Part shown: positions 49,669 to 63,040 of the stretch, in pieces | Numbering within the stretch: the first letter of the stretch is position 1 | Layout of the letters: every line of letters begins with the position of its first letter | Source: Paragordius varius | Lineage: Eukaryota; Nematomorpha | DNA length: 64,000 bases | Reading direction: 5' to 3' | Assembly (NCBI GenBank): GCA_964247055.1 | Contig: OZ176052.1 | Coordinates: 2,914,001 to 2,978,000, forward strand | Position numbers and translations under genes: made by a program | The notes under the pieces: generated by a model | What the model saw: only the letters and a program-made list of their open reading frames with translations | What the model was told of the DNA's origin: nothing | Database searches by the model: none

Positions 49669-52600
49669 ATGCCGGATATGTCGTTTAATATTGAACAAGC
49701 GCAAAAACTTTTAGATTTCAATCAGAAATTGGACATAGGGCTTTTAGAAAATGTTATTAAAATTATGTACGGAGGCGATGGTGTGCAGGTTATTATTTAC
49801 CTAAAATGATACTTTGCTCAACATGCAATATAAAATATTTTCATTACAATATTTAGCAAAAAATGGCACAAGAGATTTTGACACGCCTAAAAGAACACCA
49901 GGATGCTTGGACCCGAGTAGATACCATACTTGAGTTTTCCACCAATCAAGAAACAAAATATTATGCGTTACAGATCCTTGAAAATACCATTAAACATAGA
50001 TGGAAAGCTCTGCCAAGAGCTCAATGTGATGGTAAAATTATATTATATATGCATTCTTTATATATAATTTTATATAAATTTATATTTTAGGTATAAAGCA
50101 ATACATTGTTGGTTTGATTATAAAAATCTCTTCGAATCCCGATATGTTGGAAAAGGAAAAGGTCTATTTGGGAAAACTAAACATCATATTAGTTCAAGTA
50201 AAAAATTTGTATTGCATGCTATTTTTAAAAATCATCATCGGATAAATACTACACTCCCCCTTTTTCTAAAAACTACAATCAAATGAATTTTTTAATCTCA
50301 TAAAATTATATAGAGAGATTTAAAATTTTTATTTAAAGAACTTCTAATTTAAGTTGATTGGACCATGAATAATACTAAATACAGCATTTTTTATAGTTAT
50401 TAAATTAACAATGCCTTTAAATATAATAATTGTTTTTATTGCATAGATTCTTAAAAAAGAATGGCCTCATAACTGGCCCAACTTCATTAGCGAAATAGTT
50501 GGAGCAAGCAGTACAAATGAATCTTTGTGCCAGAATAATATGATTATATTAAAGTTACTCAGGTATTAGATTAATTTTTTGCTATTAAGTAAATTTTTTA
50601 CCACAATTTAAAAGTCACTAAAATATTAGGGTTTAAGGTTAGGAAGTTTTATTCCATTTGGTTTACTATTTTTTGAAAACACTCTCCTATTAATATCTTA
50701 CAGATAAAGCAGAAGATAATTAAAAAAATATTATTAGGTTATGTCAATTTATTTTTTTATCCAAAAATAATCACTTTTATGAAAAGTTTTATGGCGTTTT
50801 TATATGCCGACCGATTATAATATTTGGATATATTTTAGCAAATCCTTTTTAAAAAAACTTTCTTATAATTATTAGCGAAGAAGTATTTGATTTTTCGTCC
50901 GGACAAATGACTCAAACAAAAGTACAACATCTGAAAGAGCACATGTGCAAAGAATTTATGCAAATATTTCAATTATGTCAAACTGTTTTGGTAAAATTAT
51001 CTTAATTTTTTGGTTAATAAATCACATAAATTGTTTATCTAAATTTTACGTAAACAATTATATTATATTAGGCTTTTTAATCGATATTGCCGTGTTTCAT
51101 ATTGAATTTCTAAGAAGTTCAAAGGCTGTTTATTTATTTTTTTCTAAAATAATATTAATTAGGGCCTACATTCAATTTATATCGAAATGCAAATTATTGT
51201 ACAAAAAATATTTAGAAACTTATATTTATGCTTTTAATTTTGATTTTCAGGACACATCTCAAAACGCGCCTTTAGTCTTATCGACACTAGATACGCTTTA
51301 TCGATTCCTTAGCTGGATACCGCTCGGTTACATTTTTGAAACGAAAATGATTGCAACCCTAATCCATAGAGTATACGACTTATATTCCATATTTTATAAA
51401 TTTTATTTATATAAATATTAAAGATGAATATAAAAAATAATTTATGTGATATGTTTTCTCAAAAATATTTTTTAATTTAATTTTTTTACTAATTTTTTGC
51501 TTTTATAAAGTCAAACCTCTTTAATTTGGATGGCTATGTTGCCTGCTGTGTCATTTTCAACACCATAAAAGCAGTTTTTGTCATTTCGATACATTTATAT
51601 ATTTTCATAGCCATGAAACCTTTGGGCAAAATATTAATTACATTTAAATATCCTAAGAATTAATCTATGTTTTTACCAAAAAACTAAACACTGAAATATA
51701 AAATTATTGAAGTTTTTGCTTTGAACCCAATAGTTGTTATTTATTAATTTACTTTTATGTAAATTATTTGAATTACAAATATTTTAATTGAATGTAAATT
51801 TATATTTAGTTTTTGATGGTACCGTTGTTCCGAAACATAACACTGAAATGCCTAACAGAAATCGGTATAACTCTCTTATATCATTTTTTAAAGCTACTCT
51901 AAAATCATTATTATATTTGACATATTATTCTATGACCACAGATAATTCCCAATTTCCTATCATTTGTTATAGTTACTTTAAAATTAATTTTTATTTGACA
52001 TGTTATTCTATGACCACAGATAATTTCTTAAATTATCTTGTTGACATTACATGATATAATGTTTAATTGACTCAAAATTAAGACATTTTAAATTAAATAA
52101 TTTTCGTAATTGGATCTATTCAATGAAAATGTAATGTGTATACATTAGTTAATAAATAGTTGTGTATCGCATTTATAAGCCTAATAAGCAAAGCACAACA
52201 TTAGTTTCAATTAATATTAAACAAATATATATTACCACTTTTTTCAATATGAATTTACTGTTATTTTAATTATATAATTAGTTTAAAGTTTTTTTTAGTT
52301 TAAATTGACTTGAATTATAAAATATTAACATCTGTATATGTCTATAGTTTCTTTGAATGATGCCCAATTTGATGAGCAATTACTTGTTTTGTATGTGGAA
52401 ACTATGGAGAAAATCAAAACGCTTATACCCATTTGTGGAGCTGACCTAGCCACGGCTTACAGCAAAGGAACTGATGATGAACAAAATTTCATACAGAATT
52501 TGAGTCTTTTCCTGGCTGCTTTTTTGAAAGAGCATGGTATATTAAATATACTTTTTTTCTTCTAATAGCGTTTTATTTAATAGATAAACGAATAATTAAT

Positions 52601-54435
52601 AGCTTATTGTGGTTATTATGTAACTCATTAAGATACTATTTATACTCTTCTCTTTATAAACTTTTTTGTTTTAATACATAGAGCGCGCCTAAAAACTAAT
52701 TGGCTTATGATGAATATCTAACACTTTTTAGTACAATCATAGTTTTATTTCATAGATTAAAGATAATTTAGCCGTGTTATAAGAATTTAGTATAATAATA
52801 TTTTATTTATGAATAAAACTATTATAAAATTATTTGGTTTTTATCAAGTATAATCAAAACTTTGTGTTTACCCTTTACATGTTGAAATATCACAATAAAT
52901 GATGTTCTAATTGATAAAATAAATTAAAAAAATGTAGAAAATAGGTTTGAAATTGAAAGCTGCGTTAGATACAAAGGTGCTACTTGATGTAGCCTTTTAT
53001 GATATAAAAAAATTAGAAAGCAATGGTTTCCGTAATTTTTCCCAAGCAATGGTTTCCATAATTTTTTCCCATAACAATTTAATAAATTATGAAAATATAG
53101 CGGAGTACCAAAAACCATTATAATTAAAATTTATCGCTTCACTTCATTTGCTTTGAGATTTTTTATCCCGATAAATTATATATATTACAATATTTAACTA
53201 TTGAAACTAAATTTTAACTTAAAATATGGCACACTATGACACACATATGGGCTATTAATAATTCTTCAAAAATATTTTTTTTAATTTTTCTAAAACCAAA
53301 GTTTTATATGATCACTTTTGAAATACCCAAAATATAAGGTATGATTACCAAAATGGTGATTTAAAAAACGGTTTCTTTGTAAAAAATATAGTTTTTACAT
53401 TATATATATGATTTAGTTTTTATATACTATTTACAATTCAAACTCACCCTCGAACAATTCAAATTCACCCTAAAAATAAATTATGTGTTCTCGGGCTAAT
53501 ATAACTCATCATTAAAATGAAATATATCCTAGTAGCATAGTGTATTATTTTCTCAGTATTATTTTAATTTTAAGCAAAATTTCATTTTTTAAAACATAAA
53601 AAATTTGAGTAATTTTTATTTTAAAAACGACTTAATTGATAATAGGGTAAGTTTGAAATGTTCGATGGGAAATCTGAAATGTTCGAGGGTAAATCTGATT
53701 TGTTTAAGGGTGAATTTTACACCTGTAAATGGTATATTTCATTAAAAATATGTATACTACTTTTTTTCTCATTTTATTACTTATTTTTTACTTTATAAAT
53801 GATAAAAAAGGTTCATTATTGGAGAAAAAAATAATGTTGGAAGAAGACAGCCAATCCAAATCACCCCCTGATGAAACATACTATCTGGCTTCAAATGGTG
53901 TCGATACTATACAAATACCCATGGGAAATAAATTGAAGGATGTTTTGATTCAAGTTTGCACTTTTATTTGACTCTATTACAAAAACTTTTTTTGTTTGTT
54001 ATTAATAAATTTATTTAAAGCCCTAATATAAGAAAATAAAAGACAGGAATATTTTAGATATGGAGAAAATTATTGATTTAGGTTTGCTTTTTCATATTTT
54101 TGCTTATAATGGTTTTTTTATCTACTGAACAGCATTTAAAGGCTAATTAGTAGGAAAAACTGATCATCAATCATTTTTCCGATTTTTAAATGAGGTCCAA
54201 GTTTTTAAGTTTTATTATAAATTTTATGTAGTCCCGAAAAATTTGTGGATTTTGAAACTCCTATAAAATCATTTTTTATTTTTCGAATATATTTGTAAAA
54301 TAATAGAGGATATAAAATAAATATTATAATTAATATTTAATTGGATAAATCAATTTAAACTTTTTTCTACAAAATGTTATGATGCGGATATAGTTATATT
54401 TTTCTTACAATCGGTGTAATTATGGAGAAACGTCA

Positions 54436-54473
<38 letters not shown>

Positions 54474-57400
54474 ACCATAATTATTTTTTGTACGTTGTGA
54501 ACCGTAATTTCTTTTTTTTGATATTTTTTAGGGTTATTACTATTTGCTCTTGATATCTCGTGTGGAGGAAATTGAAATATTTAAGATATGTTTGGAGTGT
54601 TGGAATCATTTAGCACATTCATTGTACCAAGAAAGACCAGTATATAATTATTTACACACCCTTGCATTAAAATTTAAATTAATGATTTCTTTTATTAAAC
54701 ATTAAAGTTTAATAATTAAGGCTTAAGATATGTTGTATCCAAATTTTTGATTATAACCAAAATAACCATATTTGGATTTTTATAAATTTTATATACCTAT
54801 ATGATTAAGATTGTTAAATTTTACTATCTTGTATTATTTCAAAAATCTTATTAATCTATTATGGTTGTTTTTTATTTCTACTTTATAAAAATAATTTTTT
54901 TAGGTATCATCCTACATATTTCAAGCGGCTATGCACGAAGGCTTAGGCAATTCTTTGATGGATAAACCCCCACGTTGGAAAATATATCAGAAGATACTTA
55001 GTCTGGTTTAATATATTTTCTCTATAGGATCGCATATAAATTATTTTCACATAAATGTTTTATTTTTTTATTTGGTATATTACCTTACAATGAAAGAAAA
55101 TTATTTGTGCCATTTAAAAATTACAATTGTTAGATAATAAAGCATATTTAATGGATTAAAAATTTTAAATAATCTATTTTTAAATATTTATTTCAATTTT
55201 GACGGATATAAATATTATGCCCAAATAAGCGAATTAATAATATTTTTGCGCAAAAAATCAGAAAATTATTATTTTTGTAAAATAAGATGATATTTAACAT
55301 GGAATGGCTCACGAGAATGGTTGTTATGTTATGCACAAAAAAATAGTTTGATTGTCAATACTTCTCTTTATTTTACAAGCAATTTTGACATTTTTTAATC
55401 ATATATCGTGTAATTATCACTTTTAACAATATTTATGCATCGAAACTGGTTTTAACTAATATAATTTTAATGAAAGCAATATAAACTTTTTAGTGTGTTT
55501 ATAGTCATAATATCACACAAAAAAAAGAAATGTCATTACTTTTAATAGGGGTAAAACAAATTCAACTTATGCCTTAATATGCATATTTATGCTTTAAAAG
55601 TGGTTTGCTGTTTTTTTATTTTAAAAGGAGGAAAAATTATTAACCCTTTTCTAACTCAATTGTTATAGTTTCGTGTGATTATAATCAGTCGAATGGCCCG
55701 ACCAGAAGAAGTTCTTGTAGTCGAAAATGATCAAGGGGAAGTCGTGCGGGAATTTATGAAAGATACGGATGCCATAAATTTGTACAAAAATATGAGAGAA
55801 ACGTTGGGTAATTTTTGCATTATAATAATAATCGAAATTATTAGGACAAAACGTTAAAACTAAAAGGCAAATATATTTTTTTCTGGAAAAAGCCAGCCAT
55901 ATTCTTAAACCTGTGTTTTTAATATATTATAAGGACAAAACAAATGACAAATATTTTTACAAATAAAAACAGGCATAATATTTAAATCTTTAATTTTTTT
56001 TAAATCATCTGGCTCTAAAAATAAATTTTGCGATTTTTTGCGCTACTAATTATTATTTCATTTTATGTTTATATATAGAAATATCTTATAATGTCATTAT
56101 TACATGCTTAATTAATATAATTTTCTAGTGTTTTTAACTCATTTGGATGTGGCTGATACGGAAAAGATTATGTTGGACAAATTGGAGAAACAGGTGTCTG
56201 GTCTTGAATGGTCCTGGAAAAACTTAAATTCAGTAATTTCATTTTTAAGTTATCTAATTTGCAATTTATTATTATCTAACCTCAAACTATGCCCTTGAAC
56301 ACGCGATTAAAATCGGTATATCATTCTAAATTTTTTTTGAAAATCCGTTTTAAATACAATTCGAAAATAATTGTGCTCTTTTTTTACATCTCTTTGATAC
56401 AATGTTAATACTTTGTTGTGATTGTTTTTTTACATAAAAATACAAAAGTTGTACACAATTAATGTTTACTATACCATTTACAGTTTAAATTCACCCCATT
56501 CACCCTAAAATAAATTATGTGCTTTTTTAATTTTTAAAAGATGAAATTACGTTTGGAATTTGTTTAATACTGAAAAAATAATAAACTATGCCATAAAGAT
56601 ATATTTTATAATATAATAATGTTGAGTCATATTATCCCGTAAACTCATAATTTAATTTTAGGGTGAATTTGAATTGTTCAAGGGTGAGTTTGAACTCTAT
56701 TTTTGTCGTTTCGTTGTATATTCATATTGTATTACTACAATTGTGCTGCTTATGAAAGATAGAAGAATCTTAATTTTTTCGCCAATAAATGTTTTCCATT
56801 CCAAATCGATCCTGTAGAACATTCCCTTTTTGCACTTAAACAACTTAAAAGTATATTAGAAGTTCTTTAATGGTGAATTTTAAAGTGTTAAGCATAAAAT
56901 TAAAATTGCCAATGCCCATAGTATTATGTCACAAATGTTTTATAAATCCTTTAATGTAAATTTCAATTTTTACTTTTCAATATTTTTACGCTTTTTATAC
57001 TGCCTGTTCTCTCTTCGACCTACATTATTATTTATGGATTAATATTTTAAAGAATAAATATTTCGAACTTAATCCTTTTATCAATTATAAAAACACAATA
57101 AAATAATAAAACAATATTAATTTTTAAGAAGTATAATATCTTAACATTTTATATCTAATTAAAAAAGGATTAGTGGAATATCCAACTATCATTGTCTTTA
57201 AAAACAAAATTTCATTATTTTAAACTAACTATTGTTGGTAATATCATCAATTAATCTATGCATTGATTATATCCGTGTCCACAAAACTTATAAATCTTTT
57301 TCAATACAGTGTAAAAGTTATATTTTAATTTTATTATTTACGTTTGATAAAAGATTACTGTAGTAGTAATCGAAAATTCGCACCCCCAATAAATTCACAT

Positions 57401-60400
57401 TTAATATTAGCTATCTGAATTATAATTGCAATCCTATAATAATAAAATAAATAATATAGTTATGTTGGGCCATTGGTTCGATTTCGGGGGCCATGTGTGA
57501 AGATGATGAAAAACGCTTCCTGGTAACCGTTATTAAAGACCTACTGTATTTGTGTGAACAAAAGCGTGGAAAAGATAATAAAGCCATAGTAGCGAGTGAT
57601 ATAATGTACGTTGTTGGACAATACCCTCGATTTTTACGGGCTCATTGGAAGTTCCTGAAGACGGTCATTAACAAACTGTTTGAATTTATGCATGGTATGT
57701 GTATAATGATATAATGATTTTTGTGAAAATATTGTGTATATATGCAACATTTATTTTATATCAATTATATTGTCAACGAAAACAATATTTTATGTTTAAA
57801 TAATAATTTGAATTCTCGTAAAATTTTTTAAATTGAACTATATCCAAAATTTTCGATACATGATCAAAAACAAAAGTGAAAACAATAATGATAAAATATA
57901 ATTAAAACAAAATTTGAAAAAAAAATATGCAAACACATTGTTTTTTATCATTGGTTGGTAAAAGCAAAGTTATTTACGAAAAAATTGCTCCACAAAACAG
58001 TCTTTTGCTGAAACACATGTAAAATTTGTAAATTACACAAAAAATCAATAATATTTATATAATAGGTTAAATTATTTTTTTCCTTTTAATCTTAGAAACT
58101 CACGAAGGAGTTCAGGATATGGCCTGTGATACTTTTATCAAAATTGCTAACAAGTGCCGAAAACATTTTATTCAGGTTATTTTTAATTTTATTCGATGAA
58201 CAATTAGTTTTTCTGTTAGATGATGCTATTCTTTTTTCTTTTTCAAATGAAAGTAAAAACAACACTTTTTCCGTTTGAAAAAGAATATCATGTAAAGCCT
58301 GCAGTTAGAAGCAATTTTTTTTAAATTTAAAAACAATTATTTGATACAATGTTTTTTTACAATAAGTAAATTAATACAATTGCATTTGAATAATGTTTGA
58401 AAAACAGTATATATATATTAATAATTTTTTACCCATTATATCAATCAATTTAAGCCCCCTGCCTAACCTCTTTAACTGAAATAAGTAAAGTTTATAAAAT
58501 GTTTTTTACAATCAATTTTTACCCATATTGTTATAATTTAACCGAAATTAGTAAAAGAAAATAGATGAAATGTAAACTATAAAATTATTTGAATATATTA
58601 TATTATCATATGATCATTTTTTACCCATAAATTTTTGCAAATCAATATATATTATATGTATATACCTCAGCTCCAAGCCGGAGAGGATAGATTATTTGTG
58701 GAGGAGATATTTGCAAACACACCCAACATAATATGTGATTTGAGTCCACAACAAGTCCATACCTTTTACGAGGCGGTGGGTATGATGGTTTCTGCCGCTG
58801 GACAACTCAGTCCTTATATGGATTCTTTTTCAAATGGCAATTCATCTTCCTTTATCTGGGGAGGGAATAAGGGTGGTGCTCTGCACAGTTCCACAAATTT
58901 ATTTGGGGGTCGTATTGATAGGGGTAATGAACAAAAAGGAACTAATGTGCCTGGGGCTGGTGTTGGTGGTGTAAATTTTAAGGAAACGCTCATCAAGAGT
59001 TATATGGCACTACCGAATCAGGCTTGGGAAGATATTATTGAGGAAGCATCAAAGGTAGGCATAGATTTATTCTAAGGGCCAAAAAAATATTTTTCTTGTC
59101 TCAAGAAGGGATATAATACCGATAAAAATGACACATCAGTTTATACTTATAATAATAAAATTTATTCAAGGCTATTGAGAGCACTTTTAGGGCCTGTGGG
59201 CTGCGGTTCGGGTAACACTAATACATATAGTATGCTAAGAGGAGTACATTTTAAATTTTGAGTTTATTTGGTTGCTAAAATATCTTTTGGATTTGCAGCC
59301 ATAGTTATGATTTTGTAATAATCATTGTTTTTATTATTAAAAACTATCTAATGTATCCAAATAAATATCAACAATAAATATAAGTTGTGAGTATGCAATG
59401 ATAATATAATCTTAGCCCCTATATCGATTTTACTAACGCATGTCCTTGTGTTATCATTAGAAAATTGGTTTTTGCCGTTAGAACGATTTCATGTCGCAGA
59501 CCACATTTTAGGGATTGGTGAGGACTAATGAAATATGTTCTTTTTTTATTATTAAAGAAAAGTAATGCCTTCTCTTCTAGAAGTATTTTTAATAAACTTC
59601 TTTAAAAATTTGATGAATTAATAATGTATTTTTGTAATAATTTAGAATAATGACGTTTTACGAGATTCTGAAATTATCAAGCAAATTAGCAATATCCTTA
59701 AAACTAATATTCGAGCATCAAAATCTTTGGGGGCGGATTATGTATCTCAGGTACAATTAATTTAATTAACCATCGATTGTTGGAAAAATTTTAATATCAA
59801 AAAGTAAAAAACGATTATTTTTATAGCAAAACCATATTTTTAACCCTAACCTCTTCAAATATAACCCATCAATTTGGTTATAAGTTATGGATAATTGGTA
59901 ATACCCTTTTTGTTTTCACAACCGTATTTATATAGGTATGTGTAAAAGTCAAAAATTAAAAAATATGGTTTTGCTTATCGTAAAATTGGGATATTTTTTA
60001 ATTTATTTAACATATTTATTTAGTTATTTAACATTATAAAATTATGTGGTTTACGTCAAACGATTAAAACAACTTTAATAATTTTATTGTTAGTTTTTGG
60101 ATTGTTTAAATAATATGACATTAAACTAGAGGTTATTTCTTGTTTCATATTATCAATTGATAAAACTTAAATGGATAAATTAATTTAATGTTTTATGGAA
60201 TTAATTAAATTATTTCACACCGAATTATAGTACATTAACTTAAACTTTAAATCTAATTCAAGTATATAACATCCAATTGTGGCTTATGATTATTTGTTTT
60301 ACACCAAATTATTTAAACAATTTTATATATATAGAGTAAAAATTGAAATTATGCGGACAAAACGTAAAAATATAAAAACAATAATATTTTTCCAAAAAAT

Positions 60401-63040
60401 TATAATTCTTAAATCTTGATTTTTTAATATAAATCATTGTTTGAAAAAGCGTGTAACAAAGATGTATTTTACTACAATCAATTTTATATATTAATAGCTT
60501 ATAAAGGAAACATAAGGTTTAAAAAAGTATGGGTGTCTTTTGAAAAAAAATATATTTGTCTTTATATTTTTACGTTTTGTCCGTATTATTTCAATTTTTA
60601 CTGTATATATGTATGATTATTTTAGTTGAGATTAATTTATCTGGATATGTTGAATGTGTACCAAGTCCTTTCAGCCAACATTTTGGCTGTGTACAAAACT
60701 CAAGGTCCGGAAATGGTTAATCGACAACCCCTGGTGAAAGATATGAGAAGTGTTAGACGTGATATATTAGCTCTCATTACTTCTTGGTTTGCGGTTACTA
60801 CCGACACTTCGGTAAAAATCATAAAAATTGTGTTTTTTTTTAATTTTAGAAGTAAATTTTAGGCTTAATTATTATTTCGTTTTTTATTTTCTGAAGAATG
60901 AGTTTTTACAAATTTAAACGAATCAATATTATCATTATTATTATGCCATGATTGCGCTTTCAGGCTTAAATTATTTATTTTATTAAATTTGAAAATGCGT
61001 TTTGAACCCCTCAATTATTCTAATTATAATGAATTAACTACAGTTATAGAGTAAAATGACGGTTTGGACAATGATATGACCCTTCGCATCTTTGACCCTT
61101 GTTTTTGTGTTAAAAATTTAAAAAATTCATTTTTTTGTTTAAAAGTTTTTGATTATTTTAATTCAATAATGTTATATTTTACTCTGCAGATGTTTAAGAC
61201 AATATTAAATAGTTTATTTCTTATTGTTTTAAGTTTTTATATATGCTTAATTCACAAACTATCTAATGGATTGGTAACGAAACTTTTAACGGGTTTTAAA
61301 TAAATAGTGCTTTATTATGAAATTGGGATGAGATAAATATTTTATATGCTTTGTTATATGTGTAAAAAACTTATGTACTAAGACAGGGGTTAATATTTTT
61401 TAACATTATGAGCTAATCCTAACAGCACAATATATTTTATTCATGTTTTATCCTATGTTATTTTATTTAAAAAATTCAGCATTGCCATTTATATTAATAT
61501 TTTTGCATGAGTAAATCCAAATTAATTATTAATTTAAAGAACCATATTCCAAACAATATCTGATTTCTTTGTCTTAGGTTTTGGAAAATTTTATATCACC
61601 ATTGCTGGAATCGATTTTGCCTTCGTATTGTGCAGACCCTGCCGAAATCAAAGAACCCGAAGTATTGTCCACCGTTTCGAAACTACTAGGTTGATATCAT
61701 AATTTATATGATATATTGTTTTATGTTAAAAATACTTTTTTTGAGTTTTAATTCCTAATTTTTTATAACAGGTTAATAATTATAATCAATCCATATTTTT
61801 AAGATCACTTTTTTCTTTAACACTTCGATTCAAATTGGGGTATCTAAATACCCCAGACTAAATTTTAATTAATATTTTTAAAAAACTACTGAAGGAAACG
61901 ATCCCAATTTAAATTTATGCTTCTATCTTAATAAAAATTATATAAATATGCCAAAATATCCTAATAAAATTTGAAAAAAAAGTTCCATGTCAAACTACTT
62001 TGATGCCATTTTTATTTTATAAAATTTTTGCAAAATATTTATTTAAATTTAAGGGTAAAATTAAAGCTAATTTATTATTTAAATTACATCTAACATTGAT
62101 AGAATTAGAAAGAGCGCTTTATTTTGTATTATTTTTTATTTTATATTTTAACACATGTCACGTTGACGAAATTTTTACCTTTCGGTTTCAGCTTAAAGTA
62201 AGTAATATCAAGTATTTTTGAATAAAAAATTTTACATATTTCGGTTTATTAATGATATATAAGTGCAAAATTTTGCCATGGTTTCGATTCCTTCCATACT
62301 TTTTAAATATTTGATTTTAAACAGGCTTGGGGTATCCAACTACCCCAATTTGAATCGAAGGAATAAAATGAGTGTGATGTATCCAAGTGTTAATATCGTT
62401 ATAAAAAACTAGTATAATTAGGGTTGGATTTGACCGTGTAAAAGATAAGATGATAATAGGTTCGATCCCTAATGAATATACGCCATTAATTAAAATATCA
62501 AAATTAATATGCCAATTAAGTTTTTTGTTAAGCTGACAATTAATAATCATTAAAACTAAAAATATTATAATTTAAAAAGTCGCATTTTATATATCACAGA
62601 TATATAAAAATTAAATTTCTCTTGTGGTCAGAACCGATGCATCTTCAACTATTTTCATTATGATACAAATAAGTTTAATTTATTTTGGTTTTAATATATC
62701 CGAAACTTTTTTTTGAGTTCCGTCGGTTATTTATTGTAGATTTACAGATTTTTAAGTCTTTTTTTCCGTCGCAAAAAAAGTCAAAAATTTAAATAATTTA
62801 TTTTTTTAAAACTAAATATTTTCTTATAATAAATAATTTTTCCCTTATGAAATAGTTGTGATGGGTGGACCCTCTGGGAAATATCGTTTTGCAAACTCGG
62901 TCAGATCAGGTCTTGTATCACCTCTAACCAATATTTTATCTACAATAAGGGATGCTGTTTTTGAACCAACCCTTGGTATGATAACGGCCAATTTCACCGA
63001 TTGGCCAGACCATCGGACAAATTTTTATGAATTCTTACAG
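49669..63040 (+). CDS. XPO1: Exportin-1 / CRM1, 20 exons visible, 3' end outside window
   Basis: RanGTP-dependent nuclear export receptor for leucine-rich NES cargo. Exons: 49669-49788, 49857-50031, 50091-50197, 50447-50562, 50876-50990, 51251-51370, 51810-51864, 52348-52536, 53811-53953, 54532-54639, 54904-55005, 55669-55807, 56129-56232, 57460-57694, 58096-58175, 58671-59054, 59646-59750, 60626-60811, 61578-61689, 62856-63040. All phases agree, giving 960 residues. The importin-beta N-domain/CRIME region reads [20 protein letters not shown]. The HEAT repeats of the NES groove include [20 protein letters not shown] and [19 protein letters not shown] [14 protein letters not shown], with the leptomycin-B-reactive Cys in [12 protein letters not shown] (exon 14). 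Then come [23 protein letters not shown] sequence, [17 protein letters not shown] [13 protein letters not shown] and [14 protein letters not shown] [10 protein letters not shown]. Exon 16 carries a Gly/Ser/Asn-rich insert of roughly 60 residues absent from known orthologues. Roughly the last 200-250 residues must lie beyond position 64000. Confidence 0.96.
53425..53734. mobile_element. ACCAT-type MITE, family A, in exportin-1 intron 8
   Basis: Left end ATACTATTTACAATTCAAAC, right end CCTGTAAATGGTAT, with two to three 21-nt units at each end. It ends 76 bp before exportin exon 9. Confidence 0.8.
56470..56700. mobile_element. ACCAT-type MITE, family A, in exportin-1 intron 13
   Basis: Good left end (ATACCATTTACAGTTTAAAT); the right end stops at TTTGAACTCTA without the expected GTAAATGGTAT, so it is 3'-truncated. 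It has the fewest 21-nt units of the family. Confidence 0.75.
60334..60603. mobile_element. Mariner-like MITE D, TA target (copy 3)
   Basis: Ends GAGTAAAAATTGAAATTATG and TTTCAATTTTTACTG, flanked by TA. It ends 22 nt before the acceptor of exportin exon 18. Confidence 0.8.
61821..62389. mobile_element. piggyBac-like MITE, TTAA target (copy 3)
   Basis: Flanked by TTAA at 61817-61820 and 62390-62393, with the same ends and internal layout as copies 1 and 2. It lies in exportin-1 intron 19. Confidence 0.82.

Noticed and set aside
50945-51421. 158-codon frame overlapping exportin-1
   Set aside because: It is a chance frame spanning intron 5 and exon 6; the real exon reads from 51251 in phase with its neighbours.
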